From positions 1 to 5,080 of the forward strand of contig JBFHRO010000235.1 in assembly GCA_041591635.1 (NCBI GenBank): 5,080 nucleotides of DNA. The letters run 5' to 3'. This DNA is from JACKOD01 sp041591635 (GTDB lineage: Bacteria; Pseudomonadota; Gammaproteobacteria; Pseudomonadales; Oleiphilaceae). Numbering within the stretch: position 1 is the first letter of the stretch; the number at the start of each line of letters is the position of its first letter. A model generated the notes under the pieces. That model was given only the letters and a program-made list of their open reading frames with translations. It was not told where the DNA came from and did not search any database. Positions 4,353-5,080 of this stretch are shown piece after piece. The position numbers were made by a program, and so were the translations under genes.

Positions 4353-4694
4353 ATGGATTATTTTGTCGATGCATTCAAGCGTTATGCCGACTTCGACGGT
4401 CGAGCGCGGCGGCAGGAATACTGGATGTTTGTGCTCTTTTACCTGCTGGTGTATTTAGGCTTGGGAATCATTGGCTCGCTGCTGGACACCATGGTGCTGA
4501 CGGCATTGTTTTCACTGGCAGCCCTGGTGCCGAGCATCAGCATTTGCACCCGCCGCCTTCACGATACCGGGCGCACTGGTTGGTGGCAGTTGATCGGGTT
4601 GATTCCTCTGATCGGCTGGGTTGTGATGATTGTGTTTCTGGTGCAAGACAGCCAGGACGATAACCAGTACGGACCCAAACCCGTCGTGCGGTGA
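4353..4694 (+). CDS. DUF805 family inner membrane protein
   Basis: This 113-aa protein is a typical full-length DUF805 (YhaH/YhaI-like) member. Visible family motifs are FDGRARRQEYW at residues 14-24, CTRRLHDTGRTGWWQL near 65-80 and the terminal NQYGPKP. Hydrophobic segments at about 25-42, 45-62 and 79-97 would make three to four passes through the inner membrane. The biochemical function of the family is unknown. It has its own strong ribosome binding site and a T7 run directly after the stop (4694-4701). It appears to be a single-gene unit, separated by 113 bp from the next gene. Confidence 0.93.
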   Translation: MDYFVDAFKRYADFDGRARRQEYWMFVLFYLLVYLGLGIIGSLLDTMVLTALFSLAALVPSISICTRRLHDTGRTGWWQLIGLIPLIGWVVMIVFLVQDSQDDNQYGPKPVVR

Positions 4695-4706
4695 TTTTTT
4701 TGCCCG

Positions 4707-4758
4707 GCCGTTGCAATTGCGTGTTTGCACCCTATTTACGAAAGCGGGTTGCAACGGC
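4707..4758. repeat. 10-bp inverted repeat between the DUF805 and oxidoreductase genes
   Basis: GCCGTTGCAA at 4707-4716 is perfectly inverted as TTGCAACGGC at 4749-4758, with 32 nt between the arms. GCAATTGC at 4713-4720 is also a palindrome. There is no T run after the right arm, so it does not look like a standard terminator. It may be an operator or an RNA structure upstream of the oxidoreductase gene at 4808. Confidence 0.5.
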
Positions 4759-4807
4759 ACCTGTGTGCTTGCAGGTATTTGAATCATACAGAGAAAAAGG
4801 GAAACGC

Positions 4808-5080
4808 ATGACGTCGATTCTGGTTATCAACGGAAATTCCAAAAACGAGAGTCTGTGCCACAGCCTGGCCGAAGCCTACGGAGCTGGCGCCAGAGAGGCC
4901 GGCCATGCCGTTGAGGTGGTGCACCTTTCCCGCCTCGGTTTTGATGCGGTATTTCGCAGCGGATACGAAACGGCACAGACGCTGGAGCCAGACCTGGTAG
5001 AGCTGCAAGACAAGATCCGTCGAGCGACGCACCTAGTGTTTGTGTATCCGGTATGGTGGGGCACGGTGCCGGCCTTGCTC
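4808..5080 (+). CDS. NAD(P)H oxidoreductase, flavodoxin-like fold (3' truncated by window edge)
   Basis: The first 91 codons of a longer gene are present. The protein begins MTSILVINGNSKNESLCHSL, a beta strand and phosphate-binding loop of the flavodoxin-like NAD(P)H dehydrogenase (quinone) / KefF-type family (Pfam Flavodoxin_2). It reaches HLVFVYPVWWGTVPALL, the conserved PxWWG..P motif that contacts the FMN/FAD ring in this family. Such enzymes use NAD(P)H to reduce quinones by two electrons in the cytoplasm. The family norm is about 190-200 aa, so roughly half the gene is missing. AAGGGA at 4797-4802 supports the ATG at 4808. The substrate cannot be told from this part. Confidence 0.9.
   Translation, partial: MTSILVINGNSKNESLCHSLAEAYGAGAREAGHAVEVVHLSRLGFDAVFRSGYETAQTLEPDLVELQDKIRRATHLVFVYPVWWGTVPALL

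Overview
The window reads as the edge of an accessory (defence) island in a gammaproteobacterium, joined to ordinary chromosomal genes. Cas1, Cas2, YefM and YoeB are all very close to the E. coli proteins as I remember them. A PEP-CTERM (exosortase-sorted) exported protein and a DUF805 membrane protein point to an environmental, probably aquatic, Gram-negative rather than an enteric. Genus cannot be fixed from the sequence alone.

Region 1 (1-1695, + strand) is the distal end of a type I-E CRISPR-Cas locus. It holds the 3' end of a KilA-N domain gene, cas1, cas2, a 70-bp leader and a minimal array of three 29-nt repeats with two 32-nt spacers. The KilA-N gene overlaps cas1 by 8 bp, so the two look co-translated. 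cas1 is broken: about 16 nt are missing at a GCGCGG sequence. This shifts the frame and also removes the segment that should carry the metal-binding glutamate (E. coli Cas1 E141). cas2 is intact. The broken cas1, the short array and the diverged repeats together suggest a locus that can no longer acquire spacers.

Region 2 (1696-2595) holds a complete yefM-yoeB toxin-antitoxin module. It has a good sigma70-type promoter, an operator with three TGTACA cores, a 4-bp gene overlap and all expected YoeB catalytic residues. About 100 bp beyond yoeB, in an intergenic stretch, lies one isolated 32-nt sequence with the form of a type I-C CRISPR repeat (hairpin plus a GGATCGAAAC end). No second copy and no I-C cas gene is in the window. 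The toxin-antitoxin module therefore sits between remnants of two different CRISPR types.

Region 3 (2596-2930) is a small hypothetical gene (96 aa) followed by a strong bidirectional terminator shared with the convergent gene on the other strand.

Region 4 (2955-5080) looks like core chromosome. It contains a PEP-CTERM protein on the - strand, a 435-bp intergenic stretch with a 13-bp direct repeat upstream of that gene, a DUF805 membrane protein on the + strand, and the 5' part of a flavodoxin-fold NAD(P)H oxidoreductase that runs off the window.
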